The notes below the pieces were generated by a model. It was not told the DNA's origin. It saw nothing but the letters and a program-made list of their open reading frames with translations, and did not search any database. Shown piece after piece: positions 1 to 6,361 of a stretch of 13,658 nucleotides of DNA. Location: positions 356 through 14,013 of the forward strand of contig DGTJ01000048.1 of assembly GCA_002393725.1 (NCBI GenBank). Reading direction: 5' to 3'. The stretch is from Prevotella sp. UBA4339 (GTDB lineage: Bacteria > Bacteroidota > Bacteroidia > Bacteroidales > Bacteroidaceae). The translations under genes and the position numbers were made by a program. The stretch's first letter is position 1. Every line of letters starts with the position of its first letter.

Positions 1-232
1 AATGACCACACTGATGAGAAAACTGGGATGGTCGAGGACATGCTCTTGACCCACTGATGTGCAGATCATAGTAGCCCGACTCCTGCACATCGACGATGTA
101 TCGCCATTCACCGTTGAGTGAAGTCGTCTGACGGTTAAGTACATTGCCTACGAGGGGCACCATCTTGGTCTCGTCTGCCTGAGCCGTCAGGATGGATGCC
201 AACAGCATTAGGCTTGTTATCAGTCGTTTCAT
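1..232 (-). CDS. Glycoside hydrolase family 2 protein, N-terminal part only (runs off window edge)
   Basis: The gene starts with ATG at 232-230 and reads off the left edge. It begins with a signal peptide (MKRLITSLMLLASILTAQA), so the product is probably periplasmic or outer-membrane. Residues 26-56 read VPLVGNVLNRQTTSLNGEW followed by RYIVDVQESGYYD. This is the hallmark opening of the sugar-binding domain of Prevotella/Bacteroides GH2 enzymes (beta-galactosidase or beta-glucuronidase type). The start lies 3 nt after the stop of the upstream DUF4861 gene, so the two are one transcription unit and probably translationally coupled. Oddity: GH2 relatives usually continue YYDYRMNP after this point, but the last 64 bases match that in none of the three frames, although the reading frame stays open. 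The gene may be divergent, frameshifted or rearranged here. Substrate cannot be told from this fragment. Confidence 0.7.
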   Translation of the reverse strand, partial: MKRLITSLMLLASILTAQADETKMVPLVGNVLNRQTTSLNGEWRYIVDVQESGYYDLHISGSRACPRPSQFSHQCGH

Positions 233-235
233 GTC

Positions 236-1432
236 TTATTTTGTTTTTGTTATCTTGATTGTCAGTGGTGTCTTGATATTCTCGAGATACTCATCTGCCA
301 ACAGTTGCCAGTGCGCCATCGTCGGCACATCGTATAGGCTCCATGCCGAGCCGAAGTAGTAGGTATAGGGCTGTCCCTTATATTGCCGGATGATGCCGAC
401 GGCATGGTTGGGCTTACCACTGAGCTCGATGGCCTCGTCGGCAGTGTCGGGGAAGAGGGTGCCGACGAATATCAGCGACTGGTGTACCTTCGGATTGTCC
501 GTGGGGTCGGCATATAGGATATATTTCTTGTCTGTTATGAGGCGGTCGCTGCCATGCAAGACCACACCGGTGGCCAGTGCCGTCGGCGACTTAATGCCAT
601 CATACCATACCGTCATTCTGTTATAGTGCGATCCCTTGTCCAGGCTGATGCGGCGGTGCTCCGTCGTGCCAGCATCCGTTGTGCCGTAGGTCAGCTCAGC
701 GGTGAAGCGCAACGGTCCGTTGTCGAGTATCTTGCAGTCCTTGAAACAGTAGGGGAACACGAGCTGCCCATCCTTCATCAGCGCAGGGGCGCCGCATCCG
801 AGGCTTGGACCTACGCTGTATACATCCATGCCCTGTCCGTGGTCTAGATGGAACGACGTGTTACGGAACAGTTCTTCGCCTTCTTCCTTCTTACCGGCTT
901 TCCTGAGCGAGTCGCCCTGTCGCCAGCCGTCCATGTGCTGTCGGTAGCGATATTCGACAACGGGCTCGGGCGTATTCTTCACCCAGACATCTGTGCCGAA
1001 TGACTGTTCGCCCTTACGCTGGAGTGCCGGACCGTAGATGCGGTAGATGCCTCGATCGTTCTCCCACGTCAGGTCGTCGAGACGCTCGGGATAGATACGG
1101 CCGGAGACCTGTGACTTAAACGCTTTCGGCTCGCCCTTCGTGACAGTGTAGACCACCTGACTCTCCGGTTGTAGTGCTACCGACAGCAAGAGCTTGCCGT
1201 CGTGGCTCTTCTGGTAGGGCATCTCCTGTCCTAAAGCATTCCTGACTTTCAGCGGGGCCGTACTGTCCGTCCCCAATAATTCACAGACCGTCTGTAGACT
1301 GGCCTCTGCCAATTCCTGCCTCTGGTTGTGGCCGGGGTTGGTGATGGTTAGTGTCACTTCCTGTGCACCGGCTTTTTCCGTGAACGGTAGCGCAGACATG
1401 ATGAGTGATAGTAAATAGAGTTTCTGTTTCAT
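236..1432 (-). CDS. DUF4861 family secreted protein, carbohydrate-locus associated
   Basis: A 398-residue protein with an N-terminal signal peptide (MKQKLYLLSLIMSALPF, likely cut after AGA near residue 23). The body has features I associate with DUF4861: an N-terminal beta-rich part starting VTLTITNP, the LDDLTWENDRGIYRIYGPAL stretch, then GMDVYSVGPSLGCGAPAL. DUF4861 proteins occur in Bacteroidota polysaccharide-utilisation loci beside glycoside hydrolases and lyases, notably pectin-type loci; their biochemical activity is not established to my knowledge. The start was set at 1432 because an upstream in-frame ATG at 1513 would put the promoter box at 1454-1461 inside the gene and would bury the signal peptide behind a charged 27-residue leader. 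The gene is first in a unit with the GH2 gene, whose start lies 3 nt downstream, so both probably act on the same glycan outside the inner membrane. Confidence 0.75.
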   Translation of the reverse strand: MKQKLYLLSLIMSALPFTEKAGAQEVTLTITNPGHNQRQELAEASLQTVCELLGTDSTAPLKVRNALGQEMPYQKSHDGKLLLSVALQPESQVVYTVTKGEPKAFKSQVSGRIYPERLDDLTWENDRGIYRIYGPALQRKGEQSFGTDVWVKNTPEPVVEYRYRQHMDGWRQGDSLRKAGKKEEGEELFRNTSFHLDHGQGMDVYSVGPSLGCGAPALMKDGQLVFPYCFKDCKILDNGPLRFTAELTYGTTDAGTTEHRRISLDKGSHYNRMTVWYDGIKSPTALATGVVLHGSDRLITDKKYILYADPTDNPKVHQSLIFVGTLFPDTADEAIELSGKPNHAVGIIRQYKGQPYTYYFGSAWSLYDVPTMAHWQLLADEYLENIKTPLTIKITKTK

Positions 1433-1453
1433 AAGTCTTTTATGTTTTGCGTG

Positions 1454-1461
1454 CAAAGATA
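1454..1461 (-). promoter_or_regulatory. Predicted promoter -7 box for the DUF4861/GH2 unit
   Basis: On the minus strand this reads TATCTTTG, a full match to the Bacteroidota -7 consensus TAnnTTTG. The ATG at 1432 lies 21 nt downstream, a normal leader length. No convincing -33 TTTG is found 19-21 nt further upstream, so the promoter may depend on an activator or simply be weak. Confidence 0.55.
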
Positions 1462-1556
1462 CAAATAATTCTCCGATTTCCCGCATGCTTCGCACGATTT
1501 CTTCTTCCACCATCCGTTGATAGCCTTTGCATCATCAATTTCACGGTGTTTCAATA

Positions 1557-1581
1557 GCCTTGCCGTAGTGCGCAATAAGGC
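1557..1581. other. Small inverted repeat in the divergent intergenic region
   Basis: GCCTT (1557-1561) and AAGGC (1577-1581) could form a 5-bp stem with a 15-nt loop. It lies between the two divergent transcription units, upstream of both promoters. It is too short to name as an operator. Otherwise the 241-nt gap 1433-1673 holds only the two promoters; no small gene was recognised in it. Confidence 0.2.
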
Positions 1582-1621
1582 AGGGTTATAGCCCGGCTTT
1601 ATAAATTATTTGGTCAACGTA

Positions 1622-1652
1622 TTGCCAGTTCGGATTTTTTTTCGTAATTTTG
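1622..1652 (+). promoter_or_regulatory. Predicted promoter for the PIG-L / hydrolase / flavoprotein operon
   Basis: A -33-like TTG at 1622-1624 and the -7 box TAATTTTG at 1645-1652 are separated by 20 nt, matching the Bacteroidota layout. The ATG of the first gene is 21 nt downstream of the -7 box. This supports 1674 as the true start of a short gene rather than an internal piece of a longer NagB-type protein. Confidence 0.65.
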
Positions 1653-1673
1653 TAGCGTCAAAACGATAGCGAT

Positions 1674-2810
1674 ATGAATCTGAACCTTACAGCAGAAATA
1701 AAGATGCCCGACCACAAGTTGCGTCGGCAAGTGATTGACTTGTGTAATAAAGTGGGCAAGCCGCTGCTCAAACTGTCTACGAAGGACTATGTCGACAATG
1801 GTCTGGGACACTTGGTGGAGCAGTTTCAGGGGCAGGCTGGACTGGTGAATATCGAGGTGTTCAACGAACTGCAGCACACCATCACCGGGTGGCCAGGCGG
1901 CAAGCCTAATGCCGACGATTCTACCAGGCCCGAGCGAGCCCTGCCGTATCCCAAACGAGTCGTGGTGTTCTCACCTCATCCCGACGATGACGTTATCTCA
2001 ATGGGCGGCACCATCCGCCGACTCATGCAACAGAACCATGACGTGCACATCGCCTACGAGACGAGCGGCAATATCGCTGTGGCAGATGAGGAGGTGCGAT
2101 TGTATATGCACTTCATCAACGGCTTCAACCAGCTCTTTGCCAACGGCAGCGACGAGGTGATAAAAATACGCTATCGGGAAATAATGTCATACCTGAAGCA
2201 GAAAAAGGAAGGCGACTGTGATAGTCGTGGCGTGCTTACGGTGAAGGGGCTCATCCGTCGTGGCGAGGCTCGCAATGCCTGCGGATATAACGGCATCGCG
2301 AAGGATCATATCCACTTCCTCGACCTGCCGTTCTATGAGAGCGGCAAGATTGAGAAACTGCCTATGTCGGAGCGCGACGTCATTCCGATACAAAAGCTGC
2401 TCGAGGAGATTCAGCCGCATCAGATATACGTGGCTGCCGACCTGGCCGACCCACACGGCACTCACCGTAAATGTACCGATGCTGTGCTTGCTGCCATCGA
2501 TGAGGAAAAGAAAGCTGGGGCAGAGTGGCTTGGAGAGTGCAGGGTTTGGATGTATCGTGGAGCTTGGGCTGAATGGGACGTGGCTGACATCGAGATGTGC
2601 GTGCCGATGAGCCCTGAAGAACTGAGGGAGAAGCGTAATGCGATACTGAGGCACCAGAGTCAGATGGAGTCGGCACCATTCTTGGGAAATGATGAGCGAC
2701 TGTTCTGGCAGCGGGCTGAAGACCGCAACCGGGATACGGCAAGGCGTTATGACGAGTTGGGGCTTGCATGCTATGAAGCAATGGAAGCCTTTGTGGAGTA
2801 CAAATTCTAA
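1674..2810 (+). CDS. PIG-L family deacetylase, equivalent to the C-terminal part of Bacteroidota NagB-like protein
   Basis: A 378-residue cytosolic protein (no signal peptide). Residues about 94-300 form a PIG-L/LmbE-type zinc-dependent deacetylase domain: SPHPDDDVISMGG at 100-112 supplies the usual His and two Asp (H102, D104, D105), and DPHGTH at 259-264 supplies the distal zinc-binding His. This family removes acetyl groups from N-acetylglucosamine-like substrates; the exact substrate here is unknown. Residues 1-93 (GKPLLKLSTKDY, LQHTITGWPGGKPNADD, RPERALPYP) match, from family knowledge, the linker that joins the glucosamine-6-phosphate deaminase domain to the PIG-L domain in the roughly 660-residue Bacteroidota proteins annotated as NagB. 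The deaminase domain itself is absent. The gene has its own promoter (1622-1652) and heads an operon; the next gene starts 26 nt downstream. Automatic annotation as glucosamine-6-phosphate deaminase would be misleading, since no deaminase catalytic region is present. Confidence 0.85.
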   Translation: MNLNLTAEIKMPDHKLRRQVIDLCNKVGKPLLKLSTKDYVDNGLGHLVEQFQGQAGLVNIEVFNELQHTITGWPGGKPNADDSTRPERALPYPKRVVVFSPHPDDDVISMGGTIRRLMQQNHDVHIAYETSGNIAVADEEVRLYMHFINGFNQLFANGSDEVIKIRYREIMSYLKQKKEGDCDSRGVLTVKGLIRRGEARNACGYNGIAKDHIHFLDLPFYESGKIEKLPMSERDVIPIQKLLEEIQPHQIYVAADLADPHGTHRKCTDAVLAAIDEEKKAGAEWLGECRVWMYRGAWAEWDVADIEMCVPMSPEELREKRNAILRHQSQMESAPFLGNDERLFWQRAEDRNRDTARRYDELGLACYEAMEAFVEYKF

Positions 2811-2836
2811 GGATATATAGGAAAAGACAGACTGAT

Positions 2837-3832
2837 ATGGAAGGAAATCAATATATAAAGCAGTTCCCGGAACTGATGAATGGTAAGAAAGTGATGTATG
2901 TTCACGGCTTTGGCTCCTCAGGGCAAAGCGGCACGGTGACACGTATCCGTGAGGTGCTGCCCAAGGCTATAGTCGTCGCACCCGACCTTCCCCTCCGTCC
3001 TCAGGAGGCATTAGACCTCCTGCATGAATTGTGCGAGAAAGAACATCCCGACCTCATCATCGGCACATCGATGGGAGGTATGTATACAGAGATGCTCTAC
3101 GGCTATGACCGTATCCTCGTGAATCCTGCCCTGCAGATGGGCGACACGATGAAGGAGCATGGCATGATAGGGGCACAGCACTTCTCCAACCCGCGACAGG
3201 ACGGGGTGCAGGACTTCATCGTGACAAAGGCCCTAGTGAAGGAATATAAGGAGATGACAGAACAGTGTTTTGCCCAGGTGACAAAGGAAGAGACGGCCAG
3301 GGTATGGGGACTCTTCGGTGACGAGGATACTACGGTCGACACATACGACTTGTTCAGTGAACACTATCCTGTGGCAATACGTTTTCATGGTGAGCACAGG
3401 ATGAACGACAAGTCGTTTATGCACTCTGTGCTGCCGGTGATACGCTGGATTGATGACAGACAGGAGGGTAGGGAGCGTCCCATAATATATATCGGTGTGG
3501 ATTCGCTCATCGATAAGTATCAGAAACCTCTAAGCTCATCGCAGAAGACCATCCGCACGCTGCTGGAGAATTATCAGCTCTTCTTCGTGGCTGAGGCGCC
3601 GCTGGATGCAAGGCATTATGAGGATATCAACACATGGCTGTATCAGTATGTGAATGTGCCGGCCTGGGGGCATACAGTGTTTACCAACCAGCGAGAGCTG
3701 CTCTATGGCGACTATTTCATCTCTACGGCAGACGAATGGAACGGAATGGCTACTCACCTGCAGTTCGGCAGTGATACCTTTAAGACATGGGATGACGTAG
3801 CAGAGTATTTTTCAAGGTTAGGGGGACAGTGA
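2837..3832 (+). CDS. YqiA/YcfP-like alpha/beta hydrolase fused to a HAD / 5'-nucleotidase-like domain
   Basis: A 331-residue cytosolic protein with two parts. Residues about 17-207 resemble the YqiA/YcfP (UPF0227) esterases: oxyanion-type YVHGFGSSG at 21-29, nucleophile elbow GTSMGG at 76-81 (Ser78), an acidic GDEDTTVD region at 161-168, and HGEHRM with candidate catalytic His187. Residues about 215-328 resemble the 5'(3')-deoxyribonucleotidase (NT5C-like) branch of the HAD superfamily: IIYIGVDSLID at 216-226, FVAEAPLD at 250-257, and HLQFGSDTFKTWDDVAEYF at 307-325, like the family's C-terminal strand and helix. The usual DxDG nucleophile motif and the acidic pair after GDYLI are not intact (here GDYFISTADEW), so the second domain is probably non-catalytic. 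The stop overlaps the next gene's GTG start by 4 nt. The true substrate is unknown. Confidence 0.75.
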   Translation: MEGNQYIKQFPELMNGKKVMYVHGFGSSGQSGTVTRIREVLPKAIVVAPDLPLRPQEALDLLHELCEKEHPDLIIGTSMGGMYTEMLYGYDRILVNPALQMGDTMKEHGMIGAQHFSNPRQDGVQDFIVTKALVKEYKEMTEQCFAQVTKEETARVWGLFGDEDTTVDTYDLFSEHYPVAIRFHGEHRMNDKSFMHSVLPVIRWIDDRQEGRERPIIYIGVDSLIDKYQKPLSSSQKTIRTLLENYQLFFVAEAPLDARHYEDINTWLYQYVNVPAWGHTVFTNQRELLYGDYFISTADEWNGMATHLQFGSDTFKTWDDVAEYFSRLGGQ

Positions 3833-5043
3833 AGACGGCAATTGTAGGCGGCGGTGCTGCAGGATTCTTTCTCGCCATCAGCCTCAAGGCGATGTGCAGG
3901 GAGATGGAGGTTACTATCTTCGAGAAGTCGAAGAAGGTATTGTCGAAGGTGGAAATCTCTGGGGGAGGACGCTGTAACTGTACCAATAGTTTTGCCCAGG
4001 TAAAAGACTTGCAGTATGTCTACCCTCGTGGGCATCGGCTGATGAAGCGCCTCATGAAAGGCTTTTCGCAGAAAGATGCATGCGAGTGGTTCGAGAGTCA
4101 CGGGGTGAGGCTCGTCACTCAAGAAGACCAGTGCGTGTTCCCGATGTCGCAGAACTCGCATTCGATAATAAACTGTTTCCTGGCAGAGACTCGCCGACAG
4201 GGTGTGAAGGTAATTACAGAGACAAAGATCGTATCACTTGATGAACTCAGCGGATATGACTTCGTGGCAGTGACTACAGGAGGCTCTCCAAAGGCTGAAG
4301 GACTGAAATGGCTCGCCGACAAGGGGCATGATATAGAGACGCCTGTGCCTTCACTCTTTACGTTAAGGATAGACGACAAGGACTTGCAGGCACTGATGGG
4401 AACGGTGGTTGAGCGTGCCGTTACGATGATTCCCGGAACAAAGATGCGAGCTGAGGGTCCGCTGCTTATAACCCACTGGGGAATGAGCGGGCCTGCCATC
4501 CTTAAACTGTCGAGCTATGCTGCACGGCATTTGGCAGAAAGAGACTATAAGGTGCAGCTTGCCGTGAACTGGACAAACCTGCGCGACACAGAGGTTCTCT
4601 CTGCACTCGACGAGATAGCCATACGCTGCTCTCAGAAACAGTTACAGACAATAGCTCCTTGTGGCATACCATCACGCCTCTGGAATTATCTTGTCAATAA
4701 GTGTCTTGGCAATAGGGCCAGTGGCCGATGGGGCAGTCTGAACAGGAAAGAACTTAACCGTCTGGCAAACATACTCAGCGGGGGCGATATGTATCAGACG
4801 GCAGGCCGTGCAGTGTTTAAGGATGAGTTTGTCACATGTGGCGGAGTGTCGCTTTCGTCGGTAAGTCCTGCTACACTCGAAAGCAAGAAAATACCTCACC
4901 TGTATTTTGCTGGTGAGGTGCTTGATATAGATGGAATAACAGGAGGCTTTAATTTCCAGGCTGCCTGGACAACGGCATATACCGTAGCTCAGGCAATAGC
5001 CAGATCATGCCATGAGTCATGCCAGGTGGAGCCCGTCGTCTGA
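3829..5043 (+). CDS. HI0933/BaiN-type FAD-dependent oxidoreductase
   Basis: A 404-residue flavoprotein of the HI0933/YhiN/BaiN family (typical length about 400). The N-terminal dinucleotide-binding motif is IVGGGAAG at 5-12. The family signature SGGGRCNCTN is at 44-53. The C-terminal FAD-contact segment GEVLDIDGITGGFNFQ is at about 362-377. Members bind FAD; most have no proven substrate, and the BaiN name comes from a bile-acid-linked member, so no such role is implied here. The start is GTG, overlapping the preceding stop in GTGA, with a purine-rich AGGGGGA just upstream, so translation is probably coupled to the hydrolase gene. The 3' end overlaps the convergent S1 gene by 27 bp (5017-5043). 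Confidence 0.88.
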   Translation: MKTAIVGGGAAGFFLAISLKAMCREMEVTIFEKSKKVLSKVEISGGGRCNCTNSFAQVKDLQYVYPRGHRLMKRLMKGFSQKDACEWFESHGVRLVTQEDQCVFPMSQNSHSIINCFLAETRRQGVKVITETKIVSLDELSGYDFVAVTTGGSPKAEGLKWLADKGHDIETPVPSLFTLRIDDKDLQALMGTVVERAVTMIPGTKMRAEGPLLITHWGMSGPAILKLSSYAARHLAERDYKVQLAVNWTNLRDTEVLSALDEIAIRCSQKQLQTIAPCGIPSRLWNYLVNKCLGNRASGRWGSLNRKELNRLANILSGGDMYQTAGRAVFKDEFVTCGGVSLSSVSPATLESKKIPHLYFAGEVLDIDGITGGFNFQAAWTTAYTVAQAIARSCHESCQVEPVV

Positions 5044-5640
5044 GATGGTGATAAGCCGGCGACGGTATAAGTCGCCTACAGCCTGCTTAAAGGCTTTCTT
5101 CGATACCCCGAAACGTGCGGATATCTCTTCCGATGGCGACTTGTCGCCAAGATCGCAGTAGCCATCGTGCTCATACAGATATCGCAGCAGGATCTCAGCA
5201 AAGTCAAGGGCACGTTCACGACCGGTGGTATTCTGATATCTCTCTACCTTTGCCGTGGCCATCAGTCGATGAGTCTTCTCGTCCTCCATGATGTACACGT
5301 AGTAGGTCTTGCCTATCTCCATGCGCTGCTTCTGCTCACGGAAGGGACAGAAGAGATCCTTCATCAGTCCCCACTTCAGGAAGGCACCGTACTCATTAGT
5401 CCAGGCACACTCCAGATAGGCAAACTCGCCCACTTTGGCGATAGGATGCTCTGTGGTGGCAATGGTACGCTCATCCTGATCGAGATAGATAAACACTTCT
5501 ATCTCGTCACCTATCTTCATGTCGCGGGTGACATAGCGGTTGGGCAAGAGGATATTTCCTTCGTCGCCTCCGTCGAGATAGAGTCCGAACTCAAGGCGTT
5601 TCTTTATTCTGAGTCTGTGGTATTCTCCGAGTTTAAGCAT
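5017..5640 (-). CDS. CvfB-like S1 RNA-binding protein lacking the third S1 domain
   Basis: A 207-residue cytosolic protein. Residues 3-62 form one S1-like barrel (GEYHRLRIKKRLEFGLYLD, then GNILLPNRYV) and residues 66-133 a second (GEFAYLECAWTNEYGAFLKW, MATAKVERY). Residues 143-204 form the winged-helix domain typical of CvfB/YitL proteins (EEISARFGVSKKAFKQAVGDLY, then RRRLITISDDGLHL). Such proteins bind RNA and are usually about 270-280 residues with a third S1-like unit before the winged helix. Here the second barrel joins the winged helix through about ten residues (NTTGRERALD), as if the third unit were deleted in frame. The gene is last in the antiporter/ABC unit; its start lies 37 nt inside the upstream ABC gene, suggesting coupled translation. 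Its end overlaps the convergent flavoprotein gene. Confidence 0.8.
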   Translation of the reverse strand: MLKLGEYHRLRIKKRLEFGLYLDGGDEGNILLPNRYVTRDMKIGDEIEVFIYLDQDERTIATTEHPIAKVGEFAYLECAWTNEYGAFLKWGLMKDLFCPFREQKQRMEIGKTYYVYIMEDEKTHRLMATAKVERYQNTTGRERALDFAEILLRYLYEHDGYCDLGDKSPSEEISARFGVSKKAFKQAVGDLYRRRLITISDDGLHLA

Positions 5641-6356
5641 GGGTCTGATGTTTCTGATGATTCTGTGATTTCTGATGATTCTGGCGATTCCTTGGCCGAG
5701 GCAGGGATTTCGATGATACCGTCGCGAAGATGGATGGTGCGGTCTGTGAGCGATGCAAGAGTCTCGTCGTGCGTTACTATCACAAATGTCTGCCCAAACT
5801 TGTCGCGGAGGTCGAAGAACAGTTGATGGAGCTCTTCCTTGTTCCGGGTGTCAAGAGATCCCGAAGGCTCGTCGGCGAGTATCACGGCGGGGTTATTGAC
5901 CAGGGCCCGGGCTACAGCCACTCGCTGCTTCTCACCTCCTGAGAGCTCGTTGGGCTTGTGAGTGGCACGGTCGGCGAGGCCCATGAAGTCGAGCAACTCC
6001 TTGGCACGTTCTTTTGCCTGACGATGCGACATGCCTGCGATATAGGCAGGAATCATAATATTCTCTATGGCTGTGAATTCAGGCAGCAGCTGATGAAACT
6101 GGAACACGAATCCCAGATGCTTGTTGCGGAAGTCTGAGAGCCGCTTCGATGAAAGTGATGTTACGTCAATGCCGTCTACGGTCACGCTGCCGGTATCAGG
6201 ACGGTCCAGCGTACCGATAATCTGCAGCAGCGTGGTCTTTCCTGCTCCCGAAGGCCCAACGATACTTACCACCTCGCCTTTGTCGATATGCAGGTCGATG
6301 CCCTTAAGCACCTTAAGCGAGCCAAAACTCTTAGTTATGTCTTTTACTGTTATCAT
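5604..6356 (-). CDS. lolD: LolD-like ABC transporter ATP-binding protein with Ser/Glu-rich tail
   Basis: A 250-residue ABC ATPase of the LolD/MacB class. Walker A GPSGAGKTT is at 34-42, the Q-loop FQFHQLLPEF at 85-94 (Gln86), the signature LSGGEKQR at 138-145, Walker B VILADEP at 158-164 with catalytic Glu163, the D-loop SLD at 168-170, and the H-loop His196. LolD works with LolC/E permeases to release lipoproteins from the inner membrane, but no permease lies in this window, so the assignment to lipoprotein export rather than another MacB-type exporter is from similarity alone. Family members normally end near residue 215-220. Here about 32 extra residues rich in Ser, Glu and Thr follow, encoded partly by an 18-nt-period repeat (5651-5683). 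The last 37 nt overlap the S1 gene. The gene starts 5 nt after the antiporter stop. Confidence 0.87.
   Translation of the reverse strand: MITVKDITKSFGSLKVLKGIDLHIDKGEVVSIVGPSGAGKTTLLQIIGTLDRPDTGSVTVDGIDVTSLSSKRLSDFRNKHLGFVFQFHQLLPEFTAIENIMIPAYIAGMSHRQAKERAKELLDFMGLADRATHKPNELSGGEKQRVAVARALVNNPAVILADEPSGSLDTRNKEELHQLFFDLRDKFGQTFVIVTHDETLASLTDRTIHLRDGIIEIPASAKESPESSEITESSETSDPCLNSENTTDSE
5651..5683. repeat. 18-nt-period tandem repeat in the LolD tail
   Basis: TTTCTGATGATTCTG occurs at 5651-5665 and again at 5669-5683, exactly 18 nt apart. In the minus-strand reading frame this gives ESSEIT followed by ESSETS. Being a multiple of three, the period keeps the frame, so the extended tail may have grown by slippage. 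Confidence 0.7.
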
Positions 6357-6361
6357 TTGTA

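Noticed and set aside
1433..1513. In-frame N-terminal extension of the DUF4861 protein from an ATG at 1513
   Set aside because: It would include the TATCTTTG promoter box and place a charged 27-residue leader before a clear signal peptide.
1674..2810. Naming this gene nagB (glucosamine-6-phosphate deaminase)
   Set aside because: The deaminase domain is absent; only the linker and the PIG-L domain remain.
2187..2942. Long open frame antisense to the PIG-L gene
   Set aside because: It spans two well-supported genes on the other strand and its translation has no recognisable motifs.
5005..5025. Direct repeat TCATGCCA (two copies) at the end of the flavoprotein gene
   Set aside because: Only 8 bp, within coding sequence, no element or site type fits.
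5033..5065. CCGTCG/CGACGG hairpin as a bidirectional terminator
   Set aside because: The 21-nt loop and the lack of a T-run on either side make it a poor terminator candidate.
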